Assembly (NCBI RefSeq): GCF_029633825.1
Contig: NZ_CP090644.1
Coordinates: forward strand, 135,798-199,797
Direction of reading: 5' to 3'
Length of the DNA stretch: 64,000 nt
Origin: Burkholderia contaminans
GTDB taxonomy: Bacteria > Pseudomonadota > Gammaproteobacteria > Burkholderiales > Burkholderiaceae
Shown: one piece after another, positions 7,635 through 15,971 of the stretch
Layout of the letters: each line of letters begins with the position of its first letter
How positions within the stretch are numbered: the first letter of the stretch is position 1
Made by a program: the position numbers and the translations under genes
Notes under the pieces: generated by a model
Seen by the model: the letters and a program-made list of their open reading frames with translations, nothing else
Told to the model about the DNA's origin: nothing
Databases searched by the model: none

Positions 7635-8288
7635 ATGTCCGTGCTGTACGTGTATCGCTGCCGAGCCTGCGGCCAACGCGGCGAGGTCCATCACCCGGAC
7701 GACAGCTACGACGGCGCGGCCGCCACCTGCGCGAAGTGCTACGAGCCGGTCACGCTGGAGTGGGACGGCGGTGTGACGCTCGAAGTCGCGCCGTACGACG
7801 GCGGGCCGACGCCCGACGAGATCAGGGCGATGCGGCAGCGCGGCCGGCGCACCCAGGCGCAGGCGGCCGCGCTGCTCGGCGTGAAGGAGCGCCAGGTCCA
7901 GCGCTGGGAGGCCGGCCAGGCGCCGATGCCGATCGCCGCGTGGTTGCTGCTGCGCCGGTCGTGGGGCTATCGCTATCCGAGCGATTTTGAGCGCCACGAG
8001 GACTTCGAGCGGGACTGGAATCCTGACCGCGACGTCAAGCGCAGGACGATCGAGCGCGGCGACGTGGTTGAGCTACAGCCGGTCGACGGCCCGCTACTGC
8101 GCGCGACGGTGTGCCTGGATCGGGTGCACGACGGCTTGGTCGACGAGGACAGCTACGGCGCGATCGTCACCGAGTTCGTCGGTGCTGCCGGCGCCGGGGA
8201 GGAATACCGCGGCTTCTTCATCGGCGAGCGCGTGACCTTCGCGCGGTCGAACGTGATCCACCTCGAGCAGCGCGCGCCGAGGCGCTGA
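7635..8288 (+). CDS. Zinc-ribbon / XRE-type HTH regulator
   Basis: This 217-aa protein follows an AGGAGG site. The N-terminus has two CxxC knuckles (CRAC at 9-12, CAKC at 32-35), a zinc ribbon like those of MqsA/YgiT antitoxins. Residues of about 58-105 form an XRE-type HTH (TPDEIRAMRQRGRRTQAQAA, then VQRWEAGQ). The C-terminal half is a small beta-rich domain of unknown role. It probably represses its own promoter through the twin operators just upstream. No MqsR-like toxin gene is adjacent, so it may be a regulator and not an antitoxin. Confidence 0.75.
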   Translation: MSVLYVYRCRACGQRGEVHHPDDSYDGAAATCAKCYEPVTLEWDGGVTLEVAPYDGGPTPDEIRAMRQRGRRTQAQAAALLGVKERQVQRWEAGQAPMPIAAWLLLRRSWGYRYPSDFERHEDFERDWNPDRDVKRRTIERGDVVELQPVDGPLLRATVCLDRVHDGLVDEDSYGAIVTEFVGAAGAGEEYRGFFIGERVTFARSNVIHLEQRAPRR

Positions 8289-8308
8289 AACGATCAGGAG
8301 ATCCCGTC

Positions 8309-8614
8309 ATGTCAAAACTGACCTACGAACGAATCACCGCGCGTGCCGAGCAGGAGATGGTCGAGTACCTTGCGATCGCCGAAGCACATCGTGTGGCGAA
8401 TGACCGGAGCCGCGCGGCGAGCGCATGGCGCGCGGCGCTTGGCGTGTTGTCGATGTGGAAGGTGCTCGCCAGAGACTTCCACGGGGCAGATGAGGCGGCC
8501 TATTTGGCCGATTGCAAGCGACTCGCCGTGCTGATCTGCCTGGACATCGCATCGCTCAACATCCCGCCGCGGCAGATGCAGTCCGAAGTGCCAGGGATGC
8601 GCTCGTCCGGCTGA
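8309..8614 (+). CDS. Hypothetical protein (101 aa)
   Basis: The ATG at 8309 has CAGGAG at the right distance; the longer frame upstream overlaps the previous gene and is not used. The protein is helical (YERITARAEQEMVEYLAIAE, then RAASAWRAALGVLSMWKVL). No motif is recognised. It is co-directional with its neighbours. Confidence 0.6.
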   Translation: MSKLTYERITARAEQEMVEYLAIAEAHRVANDRSRAASAWRAALGVLSMWKVLARDFHGADEAAYLADCKRLAVLICLDIASLNIPPRQMQSEVPGMRSSG

Positions 8615-8637
8615 TGGCCTGACTCGTATTCAAACCC

Positions 8638-9744
8638 ATGTCTAATAGGAACCCTGCGATGCGCAAGGAATACGAACTGCAGACCGACGTGCTCGCGACG
8701 ATCGTCGCGGCGACCCCGGTCACGTCGAAGCACGCCGCGCTGCTGACGACGTTTGCGACCCGCACCGACTATCGCGGCGCGCGCTACGCGGTCACACGCG
8801 ACGAGTTCTCTGAACGGCCCGCCCGCGTGATCGATGCCGACGGCCGCGAGATCGCAGCCGACTATCACGCGTGGATCGACGGCCAGCTCGACGTGCACGG
8901 CGGCTCGGTGGAGGACGTGTTGCTCGCGCACCGGGATTCCGGCTATCTACTGGTCGACGTCCAGCCGCTGTTGCACTACTTCGTATTCGACCGCGGCGGT
9001 GACCAGGACAATTTCGTGCAGCTCGAAATCTGGGAAGAACAGGAATTCGTCGAGCGCGAGGTGTTTCCGCGCAGCACGCCGTGGCGCTCGCCGGATGTGC
9101 ATGAATTGCGCTCCGGCTGGCACGACATGCCGGTCGAACGGTTCGAGCGGCGCACGCTCGGCTCGCCGCGCTATCGGCTCGAGGCGGTGATCGACATGAA
9201 GCACTTTGCGGCGCTCGCCGAGACGACTTATAACGAGCGCCGGCAGCGCGACGGCGATCGGCAGTTGGTCGAGCGGAACCTCGACACGGGCGAATCGCGG
9301 GTGGTCAGTGTGCGCGAGCTCACGCCGGGCTACGACAACCAACAATGGCGCGGCCGCCGCTTCTTCGACGACTGGGCTGCGTCAAGCGCCGGCCAGGCGG
9401 GCGAGCGCATTTGTCAGCGGTGGGTTTTCATCACCCAGGACAACACCGATCCACGTATCGGCCGGGAGATGGACTTCATACCGCGCTGGACTCACACGCG
9501 CAAGATCGCGGCGCTGAAGAACACCGCGAAGCTGGACGTGTACAGCCTGTACGGGAAGCTGATGCAGTTCGACGAGCGCATCGGCCATCGCTTCGCCTGG
9601 TATTTCTACGGTCTGCACGGCAACCTGATCCTGAGCGGGCAGATGGAGCGCGTGCTCGAGGCGGCCGAGGCGGGGCTGATCGTGCTGCCCGAACATGATT
9701 ACCAGGTGCTGCGTCGCTGGGGCGACGATCAGTACGGGTTTTGA
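8638..9744 (+). CDS. Hypothetical protein (368 aa)
   Basis: This is a large soluble protein with no recognised motif. It is rich in Arg, Asp and aromatic residues (for example GYLLVDVQPLLHYFVFDRGG and VQLEIWEEQEFVEREVFPRS). Codon use is typical of the high-GC region and the frame is intact, so it is a real gene. It lies between two unknown genes on the same strand. It may belong to accessory genes shared among Burkholderia plasmids and genomic islands (inference). Confidence 0.65.
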   Translation: MSNRNPAMRKEYELQTDVLATIVAATPVTSKHAALLTTFATRTDYRGARYAVTRDEFSERPARVIDADGREIAADYHAWIDGQLDVHGGSVEDVLLAHRDSGYLLVDVQPLLHYFVFDRGGDQDNFVQLEIWEEQEFVEREVFPRSTPWRSPDVHELRSGWHDMPVERFERRTLGSPRYRLEAVIDMKHFAALAETTYNERRQRDGDRQLVERNLDTGESRVVSVRELTPGYDNQQWRGRRFFDDWAASSAGQAGERICQRWVFITQDNTDPRIGREMDFIPRWTHTRKIAALKNTAKLDVYSLYGKLMQFDERIGHRFAWYFYGLHGNLILSGQMERVLEAAEAGLIVLPEHDYQVLRRWGDDQYGF

Positions 9745-9754
9745 CGGAGCCTTG

Positions 9755-9985
9755 ATGAAAACAACCGCCCGCTACACCAAAGGCCGCGGCGACGCGTCGG
9801 TCCACGCCAGGGCACGCGTGTTCGCGTGGGAGGACCATCAAGTGATCGAACTCGATGTCGTGGGCCAGCTCGACAGCGAACACCACTTCCGGATCCTCGC
9901 CACGGCGGACGAGTCGGAAGCGCTCGCGCAGCAGCTGCTCGATGCGGCCGCGAAGATCCGACTTGCGCGTCAAGAAACGGAATAG
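9755..9985 (+). CDS. Hypothetical protein (76 aa)
   Basis: The ORF starts at an ATG after ACGGAGCCTTG, ten bases downstream of the previous stop. It is a small mixed alpha/beta protein (IELDVVGQLDSEHHFRILAT, then a C-terminal amphipathic helix). No family is recognised. Confidence 0.55.
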   Translation: MKTTARYTKGRGDASVHARARVFAWEDHQVIELDVVGQLDSEHHFRILATADESEALAQQLLDAAAKIRLARQETE

Positions 9986-9994
9986 GAAAACGCG

Positions 9995-10249
9995 ATGACG
10001 ATCACGCTCGACGCTGCTAAGGCGATCTACCGTCAAGCAATCGACTCGCGGGCCGGCGACGGCGAAGGCGCGGCCTGGTGGGATGAGGTAGCCGACGAAA
10101 TTCGCGACGTCGTCGCAGCACGAACGATCAGCATCGCGGCGGACCTGATTGCGTGGTGGCATCACGACTGGACGTGCATCAACGATACGCCGCGCCGGGC
10201 GGCCACGCGTATTCGAGACGCGGCGCGAGCGATGCGCCTGCGAGCATAG
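9995..10249 (+). CDS. Hypothetical protein (84 aa)
   Basis: This small helical protein is rich in Trp and Ala. It is preceded by AGGAAAACGCG, a leader that is repeated almost exactly before the next two genes. No family is recognised. Confidence 0.55.
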   Translation: MTITLDAAKAIYRQAIDSRAGDGEGAAWWDEVADEIRDVVAARTISIAADLIAWWHHDWTCINDTPRRAATRIRDAARAMRLRA

Positions 10250-10258
10250 GAAAACGCC

Positions 10259-10453
10259 ATGGCCGGAACCCGGAAGAAAGTTCTCGATCTGGGCGTACTG
10301 CCTCCCCTAGATCCACGTCACTATGATGAGGACAGGGAGATGATCGGTCACGAGGTGGTTCCGATGGACCAACCATCGGAAGGGGTCTTCTGGTGTCGCG
10401 TCTGTGGCGGTCACCCGACTGATCCTATTCACCAACCGGGATACGAATCGTAA
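10259..10453 (+). CDS. Small CxxC protein (64 aa), unknown
   Basis: The protein carries a CRVCGG knuckle near its C-terminus followed by HPTDPIH, possibly a single zinc-binding site. It is preceded by the AGGAAAACGCC leader shared with its neighbours. No family is recognised. Confidence 0.55.
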   Translation: MAGTRKKVLDLGVLPPLDPRHYDEDREMIGHEVVPMDQPSEGVFWCRVCGGHPTDPIHQPGYES

Positions 10454-10464
10454 CGGAAAACGCG

Positions 10465-11136
10465 ATGACGACGCTGACACGCCAACACTACAAACGCCTG
10501 CGGTTCTATTGGCAAGGCCTGGCGAATGGTGGTGCCGGGATGACGGACGGCATCGACCTGGACCTGGCCGCACTCGGGTTGGTTGAGCGCTTCGAGCGCT
10601 TCGGCTACGGCGTTCGCTTTCGCATCACGAAAGCGGGCGAGCAAGAGCTTGCCGCCGAGAAGGCGCGCGAGGTCGAGCGGCGTCAGCCGCATCACACTCT
10701 TGCTGGCCGCTTGGCGCAGTGGCGTCAGAGTCAAGGTCGCGTGACGTGGCAGAACATCGAATTGCTGGTCGACCTTGAAAGCGGTGGCCGGCAAGCGATT
10801 CGTCCCGACGTGTTTTCAGTCGCTGCGAACTACGACGAAAAGCGCATCAATCCGTGTGTCGATGAAGTGAAGGTGAGTCGCGCGGATTTTCTCGCGGACG
10901 TGGCTCGCCCCGAGAAGCGGGCCGGCTACGGGAAAATCGCGGAGGTGCTGTACTACGCAGCGCCGGCCGGCATGATCGAGGCGTCGGAGGTGCCGGAAGG
11001 ATGTGGCTTGCTCGTCGAAGTGGCGCCGTGTCAGTTCGAGATCTTGAAGCGTCCGAAGAAGCGGCCGGTGTCGCTGACCACGCACCATTTCATGAATCTC
11101 ATTTTGAAGCCCGGCGCGTTCGCACCGGCCTGGTAG
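10465..11136 (+). CDS. MmcB-like nuclease-fold protein (223 aa)
   Basis: An N-terminal winged-helix-like part (about 1-65, with LERFERFGYGVRFRITKAGE wording typical of HTH cores) precedes a PD-(D/E)XK-type fold. The catalytic signature would be the D of RPDVFSV and EVKVSRADF, which resembles MmcB-family DNA-repair proteins. The C-terminus continues the fold (VLYYAAPAGMI, CGLLVEV). It starts 11 bp after the previous gene with the shared GGAAAACGCG leader. Substrate and role on the plasmid are unknown; restriction or DNA repair are both possible. Confidence 0.6.
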   Translation: MTTLTRQHYKRLRFYWQGLANGGAGMTDGIDLDLAALGLVERFERFGYGVRFRITKAGEQELAAEKAREVERRQPHHTLAGRLAQWRQSQGRVTWQNIELLVDLESGGRQAIRPDVFSVAANYDEKRINPCVDEVKVSRADFLADVARPEKRAGYGKIAEVLYYAAPAGMIEASEVPEGCGLLVEVAPCQFEILKRPKKRPVSLTTHHFMNLILKPGAFAPAW

Positions 11137-11153
11137 AAAAACAGCAATGACGA

Positions 11154-11184
11154 GAGATCCATCGGAGCGGTTCCGGTGGATCTC
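11154..11184. other. Long imperfect hairpin between genes
   Basis: GAGATCCA pairs with TGGATCTC and, after one G-T pair, CGGA pairs with TCCG, giving a stem of about 13 pairs. No T-run follows on the plus strand, so it is a structure or protein site and not a clear terminator. It lies between the MmcB-like gene and the next gene. Confidence 0.4.
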
Positions 11185-11217
11185 GATTCCTCCAACTTCA
11201 ACACCTGATAGACCAAC

Positions 11218-11508
11218 GTGCACGACTACACCGTCTCGTATCCTGAACTGACCGCATCGGCCGAAAGGCATATCCGCGACTATATGACCTTCGCCGCGGC
11301 CGCCGGCGACGATGCCGAACGCAGGGCACTGCATGCATCAGCCGTCAGCCTGTTCGCGTACTGGCTCGGCTTCGTGAACGCCGCCCGAAAGACCGTCGAT
11401 GACGCGGGACGGCAAGCGCTGCAGCGCGACGAGCATCGGCTGCTGGATCTGGTCAGCGCCGCGGCCGCACCGTCCGGGCGCACCACATCGGACGACCGCG
11501 CATCATGA
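11218..11508 (+). CDS. Hypothetical protein (96 aa)
   Basis: The ORF starts at a GTG; no clear ribosome site is visible, so the start is uncertain. The protein is helical and alanine-rich (LHASAVSLFAYWLGFVNAAR). It overlaps the next gene by four bases, supporting coupled translation. No family is recognised. Confidence 0.5.
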   Translation: MHDYTVSYPELTASAERHIRDYMTFAAAAGDDAERRALHASAVSLFAYWLGFVNAARKTVDDAGRQALQRDEHRLLDLVSAAAAPSGRTTSDDRAS

Positions 11509-11930
11509 CCGCTGCCTTCGACCGTAACGCCGCGCTGACCGCCGTGAAGCTGACGCTTTCCGACGCCATCGCGCACGACTATGCGAACGCTCTGTCGATC
11601 GACCGTTACGCGGGTGCCGGCGCGCTGGCGCATTGGCCTCCCAATCCGCATCGCTGCCACGAGCAGGTCACGCGCTGGCTGCAATCGCATCCCGGCGATA
11701 CGCCGGTACGCGGCTGGCTTGTGAACGGTGGCGACGGCGCGCAACAACGCTTCGTCTCGCACTCGTTGGTCCGCAGCGCATCGGGCGCGTTGCTGGATGT
11801 CGCGTTTGCTCGGCCGGCCCATGTACAGCGCTTCATTGAACACCCGGCGGCGGCAGGCGATTTCCTCGCGCTTGTCCTCGGCGAACCGCCGGTGTCCGAA
11901 CTCTGGGTGCCGATTCCCTGCAGGAGTTAA
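11505..11930 (+). CDS. Hypothetical protein (141 aa)
   Basis: This soluble protein overlaps the previous stop through ATGA. It contains HRCHEQVTRWLQSHPGDTPV and a conserved-looking core ending in LWVPIPCRS. That layout resembles small accessory proteins found on proteobacterial islands, but I cannot name the family. Confidence 0.6.
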   Translation: MTAAFDRNAALTAVKLTLSDAIAHDYANALSIDRYAGAGALAHWPPNPHRCHEQVTRWLQSHPGDTPVRGWLVNGGDGAQQRFVSHSLVRSASGALLDVAFARPAHVQRFIEHPAAAGDFLALVLGEPPVSELWVPIPCRS

Positions 11931-11934
11931 TACC

Positions 11935-12270
11935 ATGGCCCGCTCTTACCGGAAAAAACCGCCTGTCCGGCCGGCGCCCCAATACGTCAATGGCGTGGTG
12001 TTCACGCTCGCCATGCGGACGGGCGATGTCCAGGTGATCGGCATACCGTTCGAGCACCGCGGTCGGACATGGGCCGTTCATGCGATCGTCGGGCGCGATG
12101 ATGTCCCTTGCTATGCGGCTTCCGACGTGCTGACAGGCATGCACGTGCCGAACAGTGAGGCGTCGAGCATCGACGCGTCGCGTGCGGCGGCGATTGCCAC
12201 GCTCGACAACGTGACGGACGAGAGCTGGGCCGACACATTCGGGCCAGCTCAAACCGCGACGGCCGAATGA
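11935..12270 (+). CDS. Hypothetical protein (111 aa)
   Basis: The ATG at 11935 is used, after CAGGAG; the frame upstream of it overlaps the previous gene. The N-terminus is basic (ARSYRKKPPVRP), followed by a beta-rich core. No family is recognised. Confidence 0.55.
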   Translation: MARSYRKKPPVRPAPQYVNGVVFTLAMRTGDVQVIGIPFEHRGRTWAVHAIVGRDDVPCYAASDVLTGMHVPNSEASSIDASRAAAIATLDNVTDESWADTFGPAQTATAE

Positions 12271-12366
12271 CAACCTGCACGGCGCTCTGCGAGTTTCCCG
12301 ATGCGCTGCCCGAACGGTGCCGCAGCGCCGCTCGAGCTGCAGACGAAAATCGAACTGGAGGACAAC

Positions 12367-12525
12367 ATGCTCCGCAATTGGATGGCACGTTTAGCGTGTC
12401 TGGTGGGTGCGCATCGCTGGGTGCAGCATACCCATTACCGCTACATACTGAACGACAGCGGTCTCCACGCGTATCAATGCGAGCGGTGCGACAAGGTCCG
12501 CTCGTCGAATTTTCCGAGCCGATGA
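12367..12525 (+). CDS. Small zinc-binding-like protein (DUF1660-like)
   Basis: A 52-aa protein starts at the ATG at 12367 after GGAGGACAAC. It contains CLVGAHRW near the N-terminus and CERCDKVR near the C-terminus, the spacing seen in small DUF1660-type phage and plasmid proteins. Its stop overlaps the start of the next gene (ATGA at 12522). The family call is tentative. Confidence 0.5.
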   Translation: MLRNWMARLACLVGAHRWVQHTHYRYILNDSGLHAYQCERCDKVRSSNFPSR

Positions 12526-12950
12526 GAAAAGCCACGTCCCGTAACCGCCGGCCGCTGACCAGGGCGCAACTGCTGCCGATCCCGACCGGCGAACTGCGTC
12601 GGATCCAGCTGAAGCACCACGTGGCGCTCGCGGCACTACGCGACGCGAACGACGACGTCGCGCAGCTGGCCACGCTATTGAATGCGATCTACCTCGCGTA
12701 CTTTCTCGACTCGACCGAGGCGGCACTCTATCGACGGGCCGAGGCGGCCCTCCAGGACTGCGCCGATCGCGCCGAGCGGGGCGAGTCGGGCGCGCTGACC
12801 GACCTCGAGCGCGCGGCGGTCGAGCACGTGCTCGCACGGTTGGACGCGCAGCTGGCGGCGGTACCGATGCATCGCTATATCGCCGCGTTCGAACGGCTTC
12901 AGCGCGTCACCACGGCCGATACGGTCGTATCGCCCATTCCTGCAGGCTGA
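12522..12950 (+). CDS. Hypothetical protein (142 aa)
   Basis: The start at 12522 overlaps the preceding stop. The frame is open further upstream, but that part has no coding look. The protein is helical and charged (LKHHVALAALRDANDDVAQL, LYRRAEAALQDCADRAERGE) and ends three bases before the integrase ATG, so it is probably co-transcribed with it. Function is unknown. Confidence 0.55.
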   Translation: MRKATSRNRRPLTRAQLLPIPTGELRRIQLKHHVALAALRDANDDVAQLATLLNAIYLAYFLDSTEAALYRRAEAALQDCADRAERGESGALTDLERAAVEHVLARLDAQLAAVPMHRYIAAFERLQRVTTADTVVSPIPAG

Positions 12951-12953
12951 GCC

Positions 12954-14798
12954 ATGGCAAATCGTCCCCAGCAGCTCGCCCAGATGCCGTTGCGCAGCTA
13001 CAGCCGCACCGAATTCACGGCGCTGCGCGCGCGCGTGAAAGGCTTGCCGATCGAGACAATCGAGCGACTGTACTTCGACCGTGATGCCGTCGAGCCGGTC
13101 GACGTCGCTCAGCTGCTGCGCACGATGCGCGACGACTTGGTCGCGGCCGCGCTACGCGACGGCTCGCCAGTATTGCAAGCCCACCTGCAGGCGGCGATCG
13201 CGAAATACGGCGAGCCCCGCCTGACGCCCGTGTCGCTGCAACTGATCGAGCAGGTCGCCGCGCAGTGGGCGGTCGCCGCGCCGCGGGCCGAGCACCCGGT
13301 CGGTCGCTGGTTTCGGCCGCTCGTTGCCGCACGCCTGGAGGGAGAGGGCATCCACACGCTCGGCGAGCTCGTCGCGTTCGTGAACCGCCGCGGTGGGCAG
13401 TGGTGGCGATCGGTGCCGCGCATCGGCGTCGGCCGCGCCCGCGTGCTGGTCGCCCGGTTGCGGCGTCACGCGGCGTCGATCGGCGCGCCCGTTGAGGTCG
13501 ACGTCGACGCCGGCGACGCGCTCGCGCCGACGTCGGCGGGCGTCACCGCCGGCGCCGGGCAGCTGGCCCCGCTCGAGCGCCCGGCGCTGCCCGTCGAGCT
13601 GTCCGGCGCGCACGGGGCGAACCGCGCGCCCGTGTTCGCGTATCTCGGCGCGGCGCACGATCTCGATGCGGTGCGGGCCTATCTGCATCGCTACGACGAC
13701 CGGCCCGCGACGCAGCGGGTCTACAGGAAGGAGCTCGAGCGCCTCGTGCTGTGGTGCGTGGCGGAACGCGGCGTCGCGCTGTCGTCGATGCGGGTTGAGG
13801 ATTGCGAGGCCTACAAGGCGTTTCTCGCCGCGCCGGGCGAACGCTTCACGGGGCCGCCAGTCGCGCGCACGAGCAGCCAGTGGCGGCCGTTCGCGCCGGG
13901 TGGCCTGTCACCGGAAAGCCAGCGCTACGCGGTGCGCGCGATTCGCGCGGCATTCACGTGGCTCGTCGCGGTGCGGTATCTGGCCGGCAACCCTTGGGCG
14001 GCCGTCTCCGATCCCAGCGTCGTCAGGCGGGTGCGCAAGCTGCAGGTCGAGCGAGCACTACCGCTTGACCTCTGGACGCGCGTACGCGAGACGCTGGCCG
14101 AACGCAGCGAGCTGCAGGGGCCGAGCGGGCCGCGCTGGCGGACAGCACGTGCGCTGTTGCTGCTGATGGGGGATGGTGGCCTGCGGATCGCTGAGGCGGC
14201 CGCGGCGAGGCGTGCGGCGCTTGTCTGGATGCCGGCGGACGACGACACGCCGGCCAGCTGGTTGCTCGAGGTGATCGGCAAGGGCAACAAGCAACGCTTC
14301 GTGCCGATCAGCGACGAGTGCGTCGACGCGCTGCGCGCGCACTGGCGCGATCGCGGCCAGGATCTCGACGCGGCGGCCGCAGCGAAGCCGCCCGGGTTGC
14401 CGCTGGTGGCGCCGTTGGTCATCCCGCCGACGCCGCGAGCCCGCGAGAAATTCGGCGAGCCCGTCGACACTGACGAAGCAGTAGCCGGCGCCGCAGCGCG
14501 GGGCGGCTATTCGGTGCGCGGCGCGCGCGGACTCACGCAATGGGCGATCGCGCAGCTGCTCGCGGTGATGTCGGATCTCACTGAGTCTGAACGGCGCAAG
14601 CTGGCCAGCACGTCGCCCCATGCATTCCGGCACACGGTCGGCACGCAGATGTTGGCCGCCGGCGTCGCGCTCGAGGTCGTGCAGCGCACGCTCGGCCACG
14701 CGTCGCTCGGCACCACGTCGATCTACGTGTCGCCGGAAGAGGCGCGGATGCGCCGCGAGGCGGCGAAGTACCATGCCCGGCTAACACGCGACGGCTGA
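12954..14798 (+). CDS. Large tyrosine recombinase / integrase (614 aa)
   Basis: The C-terminal half is a complete tyrosine-recombinase catalytic domain: R411 in GLRIAEA, the beta-hairpin lysine in GKGNKQR, HAFRH (H556, R559), GHAS (H582) and nucleophile Y591 in SIYVSPEEA. A SAM-like core-binding domain precedes it (about 225-350). The N-terminal part (LPIETIERLYFDRDAVEPVD) matches the DUF3701-type extension seen in some plasmid and island integrases. It could resolve plasmid dimers or move an element. A second, defective copy lies at 23094-24468. Confidence 0.92.
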   Translation: MANRPQQLAQMPLRSYSRTEFTALRARVKGLPIETIERLYFDRDAVEPVDVAQLLRTMRDDLVAAALRDGSPVLQAHLQAAIAKYGEPRLTPVSLQLIEQVAAQWAVAAPRAEHPVGRWFRPLVAARLEGEGIHTLGELVAFVNRRGGQWWRSVPRIGVGRARVLVARLRRHAASIGAPVEVDVDAGDALAPTSAGVTAGAGQLAPLERPALPVELSGAHGANRAPVFAYLGAAHDLDAVRAYLHRYDDRPATQRVYRKELERLVLWCVAERGVALSSMRVEDCEAYKAFLAAPGERFTGPPVARTSSQWRPFAPGGLSPESQRYAVRAIRAAFTWLVAVRYLAGNPWAAVSDPSVVRRVRKLQVERALPLDLWTRVRETLAERSELQGPSGPRWRTARALLLLMGDGGLRIAEAAAARRAALVWMPADDDTPASWLLEVIGKGNKQRFVPISDECVDALRAHWRDRGQDLDAAAAAKPPGLPLVAPLVIPPTPRAREKFGEPVDTDEAVAGAAARGGYSVRGARGLTQWAIAQLLAVMSDLTESERRKLASTSPHAFRHTVGTQMLAAGVALEVVQRTLGHASLGTTSIYVSPEEARMRREAAKYHARLTRDG

Positions 14799-14813
14799 GT
14801 GCGTCTCCCGATC

Positions 14814-15245
14814 TTATGAAAAGAACGCGAGCAGTCGTTGCAGCAACGGTATGCGTGCCGTCCACCAGTCCGTCCGGGAAGGCGGCATGGCAATGAAGCG
14901 CAACGGAGACGACTTCGACTGGTCGTAGTAGAAAATGTTGTCGTCGCTGTACCGCAGTTCCGTGGGTGCTGCATCGTTGAGCGTGCGCACCGCAAAATAA
15001 CGCTCCGCCAGCACGTCTCCTGCCGGACCCATCACCCGGAGTCGAATTTCGTCACCATCGGCAAAAGAGCGGGGCACCCGACATAGCTCGATCTTGTACT
15101 TCTTGCCACCGAACTCTTTCGTTCCCCCGTTAAGATCCTGCGTATAGCTCTCGCAATCTTCGTATGGCTTCCGTAACGCAAGAGCCGGAATCGCCAGTAC
15201 CAAGACAAGCGCGATCGCGATTACATGTTTTCTGGTGACCTGCAT
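14814..15245 (-). CDS. Exported protein of unknown function, paralogue of upstream gene
   Basis: This 143-aa protein starts with a signal-like segment (KHVIAIALVLVLAIPALALR). The mature part has a cysteine pair (C32 in EDCESY and the C of ELCRVP) and a C-terminal motif MPPSRTDWWTARIPLL. The same order (cysteine, NGG, second cysteine, FYYD/YFD, PPTLIDWVAARIP) occurs in the 15315-15971 protein, so the two are tandem paralogues. It is the last gene of a five-gene minus-strand unit and converges with the integrase. Tandem small exported paralogues behind larger proteins resemble immunity genes; this is inference only. Confidence 0.65.
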   Translation of the reverse strand: MQVTRKHVIAIALVLVLAIPALALRKPYEDCESYTQDLNGGTKEFGGKKYKIELCRVPRSFADGDEIRLRVMGPAGDVLAERYFAVRTLNDAAPTELRYSDDNIFYYDQSKSSPLRFIAMPPSRTDWWTARIPLLQRLLAFFS

Positions 15246-15314
15246 ATTTCGCCGAGGCTGATTTTTGTGGGATTGGACGGCGGAGCCGTTTGATGGCTGT
15301 ACGGGCGGCTACTC

Positions 15315-15971
15315 TCAGCGAAGCCAAATCGGAATTCTTGCGGCAACCCAGTCGATCAAGGTGGGCGGCAGCGAGATCGAACGCATGCTGTCGTACTGAT
15401 CGGACGCGTCGAAGTAAATCAATTTGCCATCGCGGATCTTGATCGAGTCTTCACCCGGCCGGCCGTCCCAAAAAACGAAAAATAAGCGCGTGGCGAGCGT
15501 CGAGCCATTCGCATCGGTGATGACGAGTTTGACCTGCTCGTTCTGATCTGCAAAAAATCCATGACTGCGCGCACCACTTCCGCAGATGTTGACGATGTAG
15601 GTCGTGCCGTCGACCTGTTTGATTCCACCATTCATCTTGGCGTTGTAGTTGAAGCGCTGACAATCGGTGTCGTCTGTCGTGACCCCGCCTAAACTGATGA
15701 GCGCGAGGCAGGCCAATAAGCCAAGTGTCACGATCGCCAGTCCCGCGCGCTTCGCTCGGCCGAAATGGGCGATATTTCGAAGAAGCCAGTAGAAGTAGGC
15801 TGCAAAGATGACCGCGGTGACGATGAAGATCGCGGTCTTGCCGTTCTTGAGCGCGAAAATCGCGATCGCGTTCGTGGCGCCAGGCGGCAGGAACGGCCAC
15901 ACGATGGCGGCAACCAAGGCCACGGCCCCGACTACCAAGATCGCTCTGAGGATGAGGCGGATCATCTTCAT
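15315..15971 (-). CDS. Membrane protein of unknown function, tandem paralogue
   Basis: The start at 15971 overlaps the previous gene's TGA (ATGA) and has GGCGGAA upstream; the ORF extends eight codons further, but that is less likely. The 218-aa protein has about three hydrophobic segments (ILRAILVVGAVALVAAIVW, IFIVTAVIFAAYFYWLL, GLAIVTLGLLACLALISL). An extracytoplasmic domain follows, related to the next gene: NGGIKQVDGTTYIVNICGSG, LIYFDASDQYDSMRSISLPP, DWVAARIPIW. No database family is recognised by eye. Confidence 0.65.
   Translation of the reverse strand: MKMIRLILRAILVVGAVALVAAIVWPFLPPGATNAIAIFALKNGKTAIFIVTAVIFAAYFYWLLRNIAHFGRAKRAGLAIVTLGLLACLALISLGGVTTDDTDCQRFNYNAKMNGGIKQVDGTTYIVNICGSGARSHGFFADQNEQVKLVITDANGSTLATRLFFVFWDGRPGEDSIKIRDGKLIYFDASDQYDSMRSISLPPTLIDWVAARIPIWLR

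Noticed and set aside
7635..8288. Zinc-ribbon/HTH protein as an MqsA antitoxin
   Set aside because: No MqsR-like toxin gene upstream or downstream, and the protein is longer than MqsA; called a regulator instead.
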